The notes under the pieces were generated by a model that saw only the letters and a program-made list of their open reading frames with translations, was not told where the DNA came from and ran no database searches. From the NCBI GenBank assembly GCA_023356515.1, contig JAKQYG010000054.1, forward strand, positions 1 through 13,912: a DNA stretch of 13,912 bases, in the 5' to 3' direction. The translations under genes were made by a program, and so were the position numbers. This DNA comes from Trichodesmium sp. MAG_R04 (lineage in GTDB: Bacteria > Cyanobacteriota > Cyanobacteriia > Cyanobacteriales > Microcoleaceae). Shown one piece after another: positions 8,436 through 13,912 of the stretch. Each line of letters starts with the position of its first letter. Position 1 is the stretch's first letter.

Positions 8436-8447
8436 GAAAAACATCGC

Positions 8448-9917
8448 TTATTTTATAAAATAATTAGGCGTAAAACTCCCATGCAAACCATAGGGAATAT
8501 GATGCTTTAGATGCAACCTAGCTAAAGGTTTTTTATTCAAATCACGGGCATCCAAAATTATAACATCTGACCGATGTTCTGCTGCATCATACATCAACAT
8601 TAATAACCAACCATCATCCTCATTGACTCCATTCGGAAAAGGAACAAATAAAGGTTCCCCTGCAAAACCTCGCGGTGCAACACTAAAAATTTGACGTTCT
8701 CCTGTTTGCAAATCAATCTTTAATATTCCTTGTAAAGGAGCATTTCCACTAGGCTTATCTGCTACTCCAATAAATAAATATCGATAAGCTTTTCCCACAT
8801 TATTTGGATTTAAAGTCGGAAACTCACAACAACGACTTTCAAGCAATTTATGTTCAACATTATTCTCTGATAGATTAATCTTAAATCGGCATAACTGACC
8901 TTCTGAAATTGAGTCAAAATCTATGTCCCGAAAATCATCACCCAGGTCAATTTGTGAGAAAGATTCGTAACAAATAGAATCTATATAAATTTTCCCATTC
9001 TTTTCCCAAGCATTAGCATGATGAAATACAAAACAAGGCTTTGTTTCCAAAATTTTCACCCCTTTACTACCATCGCGAGGGATTAAAATGATTTGTGTTG
9101 ATTTATTAGGTAAAAACTTCAAACATTGACCAATACCTCGTAATCCCAGCAAAAAAGGAAGAGGATTCACAGTAACAGGATTTTGAAAAAAGATACAGTA
9201 GTTTGGTGTAATTGCCATATCGTGTAAGAAGGCAAAACCAGGTATAGAATGAGAGTAGCGTTTCAGCAAATTTCCCTGAGTATTAAATTCAAAAATAGTA
9301 ATACTACTCGATAAACCAGGTTTCACAGAAAAATTAACTAAAATATCTCCTTTTCCATCCTTTCCTGCCTCAATTCTTGGATGAGCAGAAAAAGCTTGAC
9401 CTGGTTGTAAAATTCCATCTAGATCATCAATTCCAAGGGTTTCTAAATTCTGGGAATTTAAACTATGAGGTTGCCCTCCTTCCCACAATGCCAAAAGTTT
9501 ATTACCCCAATAAATAATACCAGTATTAGCAATATTTTTATTTTTCAAATCGAAAATATTAGCTAACCAGCCACCTGTTTTTTGAGTCCCAAAAACACCT
9601 TTATAGAGAATTTTTCCCGCGGTTTGTTCTGCCACATAACCTTCTGTTCTAATAAACCTATTTCGGAAGTGGGCACGACGGTTTTTAAAACTAATTGCAC
9701 AAACCATTCCATCTCCGTCAAAAGGATGAGCAATAAGTTGACCATTAATATCTAGTAAACCTGGTCCATTACGGAAAAAAGTACCGCTTAAATCTTCTGG
9801 TATTTCACCTTCTATATTATCAATCCAATAATCATATTCGTTGGGTTGAGATTCATACCCTCGTTGCCAATCTTCACGAGTATAAGATGTAGGTTTTTTA
9901 ATTTGTAAATTTGTCAT
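8448..9917 (-). CDS. Apocarotenoid/carotenoid cleavage oxygenase
   Basis: A 489-residue, full-length member of the carotenoid cleavage dioxygenase (RPE65/lignostilbene) family, closest in layout to the cyanobacterial apocarotenoid 15,15'-oxygenase that makes retinal from beta-apocarotenals. The four Fe(II)-binding His are visible: SAHPRIE (H179), FLHDMAI (H232), FVFHHANAWE (H299/H300) and YGLHGSFTP (H479). The second-shell Glu are also present: LWEGGQPHSL (E147), CCEFPTLN (E365) and EPLFVPFP (E421). Other family motifs are GTFFRNGPG (45-53) and HPFDGDGMV (64-72). There is no signal peptide. The ATG at 9915-9917 gives the standard N-terminus; the Shine-Dalgarno is poor. A perfect 14-bp palindrome lies 64-77 bases upstream. 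No rhodopsin or other carotenoid gene is adjacent, so the product's use is not shown here; beta-apocarotenal cleavage is inferred from family resemblance. Confidence 0.92.
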   Translation of the reverse strand: MTNLQIKKPTSYTREDWQRGYESQPNEYDYWIDNIEGEIPEDLSGTFFRNGPGLLDINGQLIAHPFDGDGMVCAISFKNRRAHFRNRFIRTEGYVAEQTAGKILYKGVFGTQKTGGWLANIFDLKNKNIANTGIIYWGNKLLALWEGGQPHSLNSQNLETLGIDDLDGILQPGQAFSAHPRIEAGKDGKGDILVNFSVKPGLSSSITIFEFNTQGNLLKRYSHSIPGFAFLHDMAITPNYCIFFQNPVTVNPLPFLLGLRGIGQCLKFLPNKSTQIILIPRDGSKGVKILETKPCFVFHHANAWEKNGKIYIDSICYESFSQIDLGDDFRDIDFDSISEGQLCRFKINLSENNVEHKLLESRCCEFPTLNPNNVGKAYRYLFIGVADKPSGNAPLQGILKIDLQTGERQIFSVAPRGFAGEPLFVPFPNGVNEDDGWLLMLMYDAAEHRSDVIILDARDLNKKPLARLHLKHHIPYGLHGSFTPNYFIK

Positions 9918-9980
9918 CTATAGATTTGTTTAAATTTATCAAAGTAGTAAGTTCATCATACCCCACATTTTGTAAGTTTG

Positions 9981-9994
9981 TTCTAAATTTAGAA
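9981..9994. promoter_or_regulatory. Perfect 14-bp palindrome upstream of the carotenoid oxygenase
   Basis: TTCTAAATTTAGAA is a perfect palindrome 64-77 bases before the ATG of the oxygenase gene, followed by a related half (TTCTTAGAA) at 9999-10007. Its position fits an operator, but all bases of the centre are A/T and no known regulator consensus is matched. Confidence 0.3.
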
Positions 9995-10181
9995 AAGTTC
10001 TTAGAAGGCATAAGAATACCCTACAAAATAAATAAAACTATTAGGGTTCTGGGTATCATCATTTGTAGAGGTGTAAGAGATTAGTCAACATGAAGCAAAC
10101 AACTTCAGCCAAGGAGGATACAATTATCTTTGTCTTGAAACACCTATTATAATGTCAAATTTAATGATATAAAAGGTTTTG

Positions 10182-10328
10182 TTGTATGAAGGTAGCGATC
10201 GCACTATGTGGGGCAGGGCAGCGATGTATGCTTGGATGAGTGGGATTTTTCACTATTCAGAACTGGAAAGTTTAGAACAAATCTTTGAGAATGTACGTGG
10301 AATTATTGCCAATTCCGGTGGTAGCTGA
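10182..10328 (+). pseudogene. Short unrecognised ORF, probably a gene remnant
   Basis: An open frame from 10173 to the TGA at 10326-10328 encodes a protein-like C-terminus (LYEGSDRTMWGRAAMYAWM, then SGIFHYSELESLEQIFENVR and ending IIANSGGS). Possible starts are TTG at 10179 or 10182 and ATG at 10206; none has a good Shine-Dalgarno. Amphipathic spacing and the Trp/Tyr/Met content look like true coding sequence rather than AT-rich noise, yet about 40-50 residues is short, and another small frame (MKQTTSAKEDTIIFVLKHLL, 10090-10152) sits just upstream in a different phase. I read the pair as remains of one decayed gene, or a small protein gene. I do not recognise the family. It converges on the helicase gene with 12 bases between the stops. 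Confidence 0.35.
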
Positions 10329-10340
10329 TTCATTTTCCAT

Positions 10341-12074
10341 TTATTTTTCCTGTTTTTTCTCTTGATATTCAACAGATTCTTTGGTATCATTTTGTTTTTT
10401 GCTATCCCATTTTGCACCTTTTTCAGCTGCACGTTTAGCAGCCGGATTATTAATTCCATAATCAGGCTCTGGTTTAATAGTTTCTAAATGCTGAACTTCT
10501 GATTTTTCTTGTTCTTGCTCTTGATATTCAACAGATTCTTTGGCATCATTTTGTTTTTTGCTATCCCATGTTGCACCCTTTTCAGCTGCACGTTTAGCAG
10601 CCGGATTATTAATTCCATAATCAGGCTCTGGTTTAATAGTTTCTAAATGCTGAACTTCTGATTTTTCCTGTTTCTTATCTTGATACTGAGGATATTTTTG
10701 TCGTGTAATTCCACCTCTACGCCTCCGAGAAGTCTGCTCTTCAGTAGTGTTTTCTGCAACAACTTCATACAAAATTGCTAACTTATTTTTATCACTACCT
10801 CGACGCAAAACTCGACCCAATCTTTGAATATATTCTCTTTCACTACCTGTACCAGACAAAATAATTGCTACCCTCGCATCTGGTACATCAACACCTTCAT
10901 TTAAAACATGAGAAGCTACAATAATTTTATATTCTCCAGTCCGAAATTTACTTAAAATTTTATGACGTTCTTTGACAGGAGTTTGATGAGTAATTGCTGG
11001 AATTAAAAAATCATAAGAAATTCGATAAACTGTAGCATTATCAGCTGTAAAAATTAAGGTGCGTTCGGGAAAATGTTGAGCCAGTAAATTAGCAAGAGTT
11101 CGCAATTTTCCATCAGTACCGAGGGCAATTTCTTTAGCTTTGCGGTGAGCTAACATTGCTCGACGACCGGCAGTAGAACGAGCACTCGCTATAACAAAAT
11201 TTTTCCAACCATTTACCCCACCTAATTTAATATTTGACTGTTTTAAAAAGTCATTTCTAATTATCATTAACTTATTATATTCTTCCCGCTCCTGTTGCGA
11301 AAGTTTAACCATTATTTGCACTATTTTATGGTCAGCTAAAGCGGCACCTGCTAACTCCTCAGGAGTTTTGCTAAAAACAGTAGGTCCAATTAAATAATTT
11401 AGGTCAGAATGACGACCATCGGAACGGTTAGGGGTAGCAGTTAGACCGAGGCGATAAGGAGCGATCGCGTATTCGGCTATTACCCGATAAAAATCAGTGG
11501 GTAAATGGTGACATTCATCAAAAACCAATAAAGCATATTTATTTCCTATCGCCTCCGCATGAATAGTTGCACTATCGTAAGTTGCCACTAAAATTGGTGT
11601 TTTATCCCTAGAACCACCTCCGAGCAACCCAACCTCCACATCAGGAAAAGCTGCGTTTAAATGTGCATACCATTGGTGCATTAAATCTATGGTAGGCACT
11701 ACTACGAGGGTGCTACGGGGAGTTGCCTGCATTGCCAGTTGCGCCAAATATGTTTTACCCGAAGCAGTGGGAAGAATGACAACTCCATTTCTACCACTTT
11801 GTTTCCAAGCTTTCAATGCAGCTTCCTGATGGGGATAGGGTAGCATCTCAAAACTAGGAATGAGTTCCAGAGGTGCAAATTCTTTCGCTTTATCAATAAA
11901 GTCGATTTTTTCTGCTTTGAAAAATTCTACTAAAGGGCGATAGTCTATTGCCCTAACCCGAAATTTTTCTACCCGGTCATCCCAGGTGGCATAGTCTATC
12001 CAAGCTTTTCCCCGGGGTGGGGGATGGAGGATAAGAGTGCCGCGATCGAATGAGATAGTTGGTTGACGATACAT
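10341..12074 (-). CDS. XPB/Rad25-like superfamily 2 DNA helicase
   Basis: A 577-residue DEAD/DEAH-type SF2 helicase of the XPB-like group found in cyanobacteria, an ATP-dependent DNA translocase probably acting in repair. Motifs in order: PYPHQEAAL (79-87), I LPTASGKT (101-108), Ia VVPTIDL (125-131), II DECHH (186-190), III TATPNR (212-217), IV IFTAD (341-345), V NEGVDVPDA (392-400) and VI QRLGRVLRR (417-425). All ATPase residues are intact. The N-terminal 75 residues resemble the small damage-recognition-like domain of XPB relatives. The core ends near residue 450 (TSRRRRGG); beyond it lies a charged tail of about 125 residues containing two nearly identical 53-residue units. The start ATG at 12072-12074 gives MYRQPTISFDRGTL. 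No nuclease partner such as Bax1 lies next to it, so its complex is unknown. Probably a single-gene unit. Confidence 0.93.
   Translation of the reverse strand: MYRQPTISFDRGTLILHPPPRGKAWIDYATWDDRVEKFRVRAIDYRPLVEFFKAEKIDFIDKAKEFAPLELIPSFEMLPYPHQEAALKAWKQSGRNGVVILPTASGKTYLAQLAMQATPRSTLVVVPTIDLMHQWYAHLNAAFPDVEVGLLGGGSRDKTPILVATYDSATIHAEAIGNKYALLVFDECHHLPTDFYRVIAEYAIAPYRLGLTATPNRSDGRHSDLNYLIGPTVFSKTPEELAGAALADHKIVQIMVKLSQQEREEYNKLMIIRNDFLKQSNIKLGGVNGWKNFVIASARSTAGRRAMLAHRKAKEIALGTDGKLRTLANLLAQHFPERTLIFTADNATVYRISYDFLIPAITHQTPVKERHKILSKFRTGEYKIIVASHVLNEGVDVPDARVAIILSGTGSEREYIQRLGRVLRRGSDKNKLAILYEVVAENTTEEQTSRRRRGGITRQKYPQYQDKKQEKSEVQHLETIKPEPDYGINNPAAKRAAEKGATWDSKKQNDAKESVEYQEQEQEKSEVQHLETIKPEPDYGINNPAAKRAAEKGAKWDSKKQNDTKESVEYQEKKQEK
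10345..10692 (-). repeat. 159-bp tandem duplication in the helicase tail
   Basis: Two units of 159 bp (53 codons) lie in direct tandem, shown by an exact offset of 159 between CTTGATATTCA at 10361 and 10520 and between GATTTTTC at 10501 and 10660. They encode EKSEVQHLETIKPEPDYGIN, then NPAAKRAAEKGAxWDSKKQN and ESVEYQE. The copies differ by only a few bases (Thr/Lys at GAxWD, Ala/Thr at NDxK, and QEQEQ/EKKQE). A third partial YQDKKQEK sits before the first unit. The unit length is a multiple of three, so the frame is kept. Confidence 0.92.
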
Positions 12075-12268
12075 TATACCGTATTTTATCTAAATTTGTT
12101 TTGCTTTTTTTGCCTGAAAATAAGATAAATTTTTTGAAGGGAGTTGAAATTTTTCAGCTAGTATGATAATTATACGCCATGGAATTCTTGGTCTCCAATA
12201 ATAACAAGTTTATATTTTTTGAAGAACCGTAAAACCACTTTAATAAGTTTTTTTTGTTCTGTCAAGTT

Positions 12269-12284
12269 AGTGAAACCTTTCACT
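12269..12284. promoter_or_regulatory. 16-bp palindrome AGTGAAACCTTTCACT
   Basis: Perfect 7-bp arms AGTGAAA and TTTCACT separated by CC. It directly abuts the stop codon of the small minus-strand frame and lies about 195 bases upstream of the helicase start. With such a short centre it suits a dimeric DNA-binding protein better than a terminator; no T-run follows on either strand. Confidence 0.3.
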
Positions 12285-12469
12285 CAGCACTGCAAAATGT
12301 AGAAATCTTTATGCAAGAACAGATTAGAAATTGCTGAAGAATTAGGACAAGAAATTCCCACGCCAAAAATTAGGTCGATATTAGCATAGATAAAACAGGC
12401 GATCGCCTGACTCAGAAAAAAAGCGATCGCCACCATGATTAAACCAACAATACCTGCTACTATAGTCAT
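12284..12469 (-). CDS. Possible small membrane protein, 61 residues
   Basis: The frame from ATG 12467-12469 to TGA 12284-12286 starts with a strongly hydrophobic stretch (TIVAGIVGLIMVAIAFFLSQ, 2-21, continuing AIACFIYANIDLIFGVGI), enough for one or two membrane segments, followed by a polar end. Two HIP1 octamers lie within it and both translate as Ala-Ile-Ala or Gln-Ala-Ile-Ala, so part of the hydrophobicity comes from HIP1. The Shine-Dalgarno is poor. It may be a real small protein, a remnant of a larger membrane protein or a chance frame; I do not recognise a family. Confidence 0.3.
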   Translation of the reverse strand: MTIVAGIVGLIMVAIAFFLSQAIACFIYANIDLIFGVGISCPNSSAISNLFLHKDFYILQC

Positions 12470-12570
12470 TCTGATTTAGATTGAGACGAGATTTTCTTGC
12501 TGTGAAAGGGTTTTAGCTGAAAAAGTATCCCATTTTTATTCAAAATAACTATATCTTTAGAGATACTGGC

Positions 12571-12815
12571 TTTGACATCCTCCCCGGCCTAAAGGCACCG
12601 GGTTTCCTACGGAGCCGCAGCCCCTCGGCGGGTTGACATCTCACAAGCTGCTGCTACTTTGGCAGTAGTCTGGCTGCTGGCCTCCCTGTCAGTTTTTTGT
12701 CTCGGTATGCCCACCCGCGACTAATATATTTCTTGTGAACTAAAAAGCAACAAGGACATAACCTGTGGAAAAAATAAACTAAAAAGCTGCCCGCTTATGG
12801 GCGAGGCTTTAAACC
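12571..12815 (-). mobile_element. IS200/IS605-type relic (tnpB end or PATE-like element)
   Basis: This island is clearly more GC-rich than its surroundings. At its right end on the minus strand it reads as CCGGTGCCTTTAGGCCGGGG followed by AGGATGTCA, the hairpin and tail typical of right ends of cyanobacterial IS200/IS605 (tnpB-bearing) elements (stem CCCGGCC/GG..CCGGG at 12583-12602). A second GC hairpin at 12789-12804 (TGCCCGCTTATGGGCGA) fits the left end. Between them are broken frames, one with VAGGHTETKN, which resembles the C-terminal part of some TnpB proteins, but stops are frequent and no RuvC or zinc-finger motif survives. About 245 bases is too short for a transposase, so this is a deleted IS or a palindrome-associated non-autonomous element. 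The hairpins are seen directly; family assignment is by recognition of the end sequence. Confidence 0.65.
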
Positions 12816-13093
12816 CAATTTTTCGGTAAACCCAGAAACTTGGTTTTTCCTAGATATCTATTCTTAAAAATAATGATTTCTTTGGGTAAGTCCTCAGGTA
12901 TTAGAAATGAAAAAAATAATCTTAGAACTTACCTAGAAACTGGGTTATAAGAAAAAATTTTCCATTAGTGCTCCATAAAATAGTCAAAGCCATAAACCTG
13001 GCTTCTTATTTCAGTGGCTAAGTCCTGAATCTTTCACTGACAGTTCACGAACTACCTATCACCTAATACATAATACAAAATCTGCGTCTCTAA
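12816..13093. repeat. Degenerate interspersed-repeat spacer downstream of glnB
   Basis: No gene is seen. Three imperfect copies of an AGAAAC-x-GGGTTT-type motif occur in mixed orientation: AAACCCAGAAACTTGGTTT (12828-12846), AGAAACTGGGTT (12935-12946) and AAACCTGGCTTCTT (12994-13007). A second shared word, G-x-TAAGTCCT-x-A, occurs at about 12885-12896 and 13017-13028. They resemble the short palindromic repeats scattered in spacers of filamentous cyanobacteria. AGTTCACGAACT (13042-13053) is a short palindrome. No clear terminator follows glnB. Confidence 0.4.
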
Positions 13094-13432
13094 CTAAATT
13101 GCCTCCTGATTATTTTCCCCAGTCCGAATTCGGGTAATGCTATCTACCGGAGAAATGAAAATCTTACCATCCCCTATCTCACCTGTACGGGAAGCAGCAA
13201 TAATTTTCTCAACTACCGTGTCAACCTGATCATCTTCAACGACAACCTCAACCTTGAGCTTCTGCAAAAACTCAACTGTATACTCAGAGCCCCGATATCT
13301 TTCAGTTTGGCCCTTCTGACGCCCAAACCCTCTAACTTCAGAAACAGTCATACCTACGATACCTGCATTAACGAGAGCAATTTTAACCTCGTCCAATTTA
13401 AAAGGCCGAATAATAGCTTCTACTTTTTTCAA
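13094..13432 (-). CDS. glnB: Nitrogen regulatory protein P-II
   Basis: A 112-residue, full-length P-II signal protein that binds ATP/ADP and 2-oxoglutarate and reports the carbon/nitrogen balance to its partners. Visible features are the N-terminal MKKVEAIIRPFKLDEVK, the T-loop YRGSEY (46-51) with S49 (the residue phosphorylated in cyanobacterial P-II) and Y51, K58 and the second signature TGEIGDGKIFISPV (83-96), then R101 and R103. The start is TTG (13430-13432): it gives the conserved MKK N-terminus and has an excellent Shine-Dalgarno, AAGGAG, 8 bases upstream. It is divergent from ilvB. In cyanobacteria glnB is usually controlled by NtcA (GTA-N8-TAC), but I find no such site in the 255-base upstream region. 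Confidence 0.97.
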   Translation of the reverse strand: MKKVEAIIRPFKLDEVKIALVNAGIVGMTVSEVRGFGRQKGQTERYRGSEYTVEFLQKLKVEVVVEDDQVDTVVEKIIAASRTGEIGDGKIFISPVDSITRIRTGENNQEAI

Positions 13433-13440
13433 GTTATTTA

Positions 13441-13446
13441 CTCCTT
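13441..13446 (-). promoter_or_regulatory. Shine-Dalgarno that sets the glnB TTG start
   Basis: AAGGAG on the minus strand, 8 bases before TTG at 13430-13432. This supports the TTG, which yields the family N-terminus MKKVEAII; no in-frame ATG lies at a suitable position. Confidence 0.8.
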
Positions 13447-13477
13447 ACACTATAAGTTTTAAGTTTATTCATTTATT

Positions 13478-13490
13478 AGGATGTCATCCT
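13478..13490. promoter_or_regulatory. Palindrome AGGATGTCATCCT in glnB/ilvB divergent promoter
   Basis: Perfect 6-bp arms (AGGATG/CATCCT) around a single T, 46 bases from the glnB start and about 200 from ilvB. Position and symmetry fit an operator for glnB. It is not an NtcA-type site and matches no regulator I recognise. The rest of the 255-base spacer is AT-rich and includes a TATAAA-rich stretch at about 13655-13665 near ilvB. Confidence 0.4.
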
Positions 13491-13672
13491 TATTATATAA
13501 CCGCAAAATGGGCCTTGTTCATTAATAAATATACATTTATCCAACAGGCTTTTTAACCGGCTATCAAAATCTTAAAAATACCAAAAAAATCATATACAGA
13601 ATCTTAAGCCTTTCTAGAATTTATCTCAAATAGCCCTCATATAAAATCATAATAAAATTATAAAAGTATCTT

Positions 13673-13679
13673 GAGAGGA
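13673..13679 (+). promoter_or_regulatory. Shine-Dalgarno that sets the ilvB GTG start
   Basis: GAGAGGA lies 8 bases before GTG 13688-13690. No in-frame ATG exists in the visible N-terminal part before conserved sequence begins, so GTG is the start. Confidence 0.75.
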
Positions 13680-13687
13680 ACTAGCCC

Positions 13688-13912
13688 GTGCAGTTACAAA
13701 CTAAAGTAACCATCAAACAAGCTACTGGTGCCTTTGCGCTAATAGATAGTCTTAAGCGTCATGGAGTTAAACATATATTTGGCTACCCAGGCGGTGCTAT
13801 TTTGCCAATTTATGACGAACTTTACCGGGTAGAAGCTGCTGGAGATTTACAACATATCCTAGTCCGGCATGAACAAGGAGCCTCCCATGCCGCCGATGGA
13901 TATGCCCGTGCC
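13688..13912 (+). CDS. ilvB: Acetolactate synthase large subunit, 3' end outside window
   Basis: The first 75 codons of the thiamin-diphosphate-dependent acetohydroxyacid synthase catalytic subunit, which condenses pyruvate with pyruvate or 2-oxobutyrate in valine/leucine/isoleucine synthesis. Motifs seen are TGAFALIDSLKRHGVKHIFG (13-32), YPGGAILPIYDELY (33-46) and RHEQGASHAADGYARA (60-75), with E62 as the Glu that activates ThDP. The full family length is about 550-600 residues; the rest lies beyond 13912. The start is GTG with a good Shine-Dalgarno. The small extra segment RVEAAGDLQHIL matches the cyanobacterial/plant type. It is divergent from glnB, so its promoter shares the 255-base spacer. 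Confidence 0.96.
   Translation, partial: MQLQTKVTIKQATGAFALIDSLKRHGVKHIFGYPGGAILPIYDELYRVEAAGDLQHILVRHEQGASHAADGYARA

Larger units (their letters stand above)
7788..8447. other. 660-base spacer before the AAA/WD40 gene
   Basis: A very AT-rich spacer between two minus-strand genes. Apart from the MITE-like element (8196-8311) and the hairpin (8405-8435) listed separately, I see no gene. A 60-codon minus-strand frame at 7759-7941 overlaps the start of the AAA/WD40 gene and has no family features. The spacer must hold the promoter of the AAA/WD40 gene; I cannot assign -35/-10 boxes with confidence. Confidence 0.5.
9918..10340. other. Spacer with palindrome and ORF remnants
   Basis: This region separates the oxygenase start from the helicase stop. 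It holds the palindrome at 9981-9994, a 20-codon plus-strand frame at 10090-10152, the better protein-like frame ending at 10328 and one HIP1 site (10195). An AAGGAGG at 10111-10117 looks like a Shine-Dalgarno but is not followed by a usable start at good spacing. I see no terminator or RNA gene. Confidence 0.45.
12075..12570. other. Spacer upstream of the helicase gene
   Basis: AT-rich spacer that must carry the helicase promoter (ATAATG-like TATAAT touches the start codon at about 12070-12080). It also holds the palindrome at 12269-12284, the weak 61-codon frame (12284-12469) and two HIP1 octamers 24 bases apart (12399 and 12423). No RNA gene or terminator with a T-run is seen. Confidence 0.4.

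Noticed and set aside
9563..9745. 60-codon minus-strand frame
   Set aside because: An alternative frame inside the carotenoid oxygenase gene.
10253..10459. 68-codon minus-strand frame
   Set aside because: A Lys/Asn-rich shadow of the duplicated helicase tail in another frame.
10345..10692. CRISPR-like array
   Set aside because: Only two contiguous units without spacers, in frame inside a coding region; it is a tandem gene duplication.
13042..13053. AGTTCACGAACT as a LexA-type box
   Set aside because: The half-sites are inverted and their spacing differs from known LexA consensus sequences; kept only as a short palindrome.
13433..13687. NtcA site GTA-N8-TAC for glnB
   Set aside because: Each GTA and TAC in the spacer was checked by eye; none has the right partner at 8 bases.

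Overview
The window looks like chromosomal DNA of a filamentous, AT-rich cyanobacterium. The evidence is six copies of the HIP1 octamer GCGATCGC (89, 6775, 10195, 11461, 12399, 12423), cyanobacterial gene types (P-II with the YRGSEY T-loop, an apocarotenoid oxygenase with all metal-ligand histidines, an AAA/WD40 giant protein ending in the usual cyanobacterial tail, a pentapeptide-repeat protein) and wide AT-rich spacers. A Trichodesmium/Okeania-like Oscillatoriales member is a guess from base composition and low gene density, not something the sequence proves.

Layout, left to right. The 3' part of a pentapeptide-repeat gene (<2-682, +) faces a C-terminally truncated TenA-family pseudogene (778-1176, -). 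A CHAD-domain gene (1448-2467, -) is divergent from wecB, a UDP-GlcNAc 2-epimerase gene (2697-3806, +). wecB converges on a 3.9-kb gene (3864-7787, -) for a membrane-anchored AAA-like ATPase with about 14-15 WD40 repeats. A 660-base spacer with a MITE-like element and a hairpin leads to an apocarotenoid oxygenase gene (8448-9917, -). A 420-base spacer holds ORF remnants. Then comes an XPB-like SF2 helicase gene (10341-12074, -) whose 3' end carries a nearly perfect 159-bp tandem duplication. A roughly 1-kb spacer contains a possible small membrane-protein ORF, an IS200/IS605-derived relic and degenerate repeats. The window ends with glnB (13094-13432, -), divergent from the start of ilvB (13688->13912, +).

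The genes do not form one operon; most are single transcription units with their own spacers. The only obvious functional pairing is glnB/ilvB: nitrogen/carbon sensing beside the first committed enzyme of branched-chain amino-acid synthesis, sharing a 255-bp divergent promoter region with a 13-bp palindrome. Both genes use non-ATG starts (TTG and GTG) set by good Shine-Dalgarno sequences. The most unusual items are the AAA/WD40 protein, with a threefold repeat in its linker and a probable split between a cytosolic ATPase and an extracytoplasmic propeller, and the helicase with its freshly duplicated charged tail. I see no CRISPR array, no tRNA or rRNA and no complete defence island.
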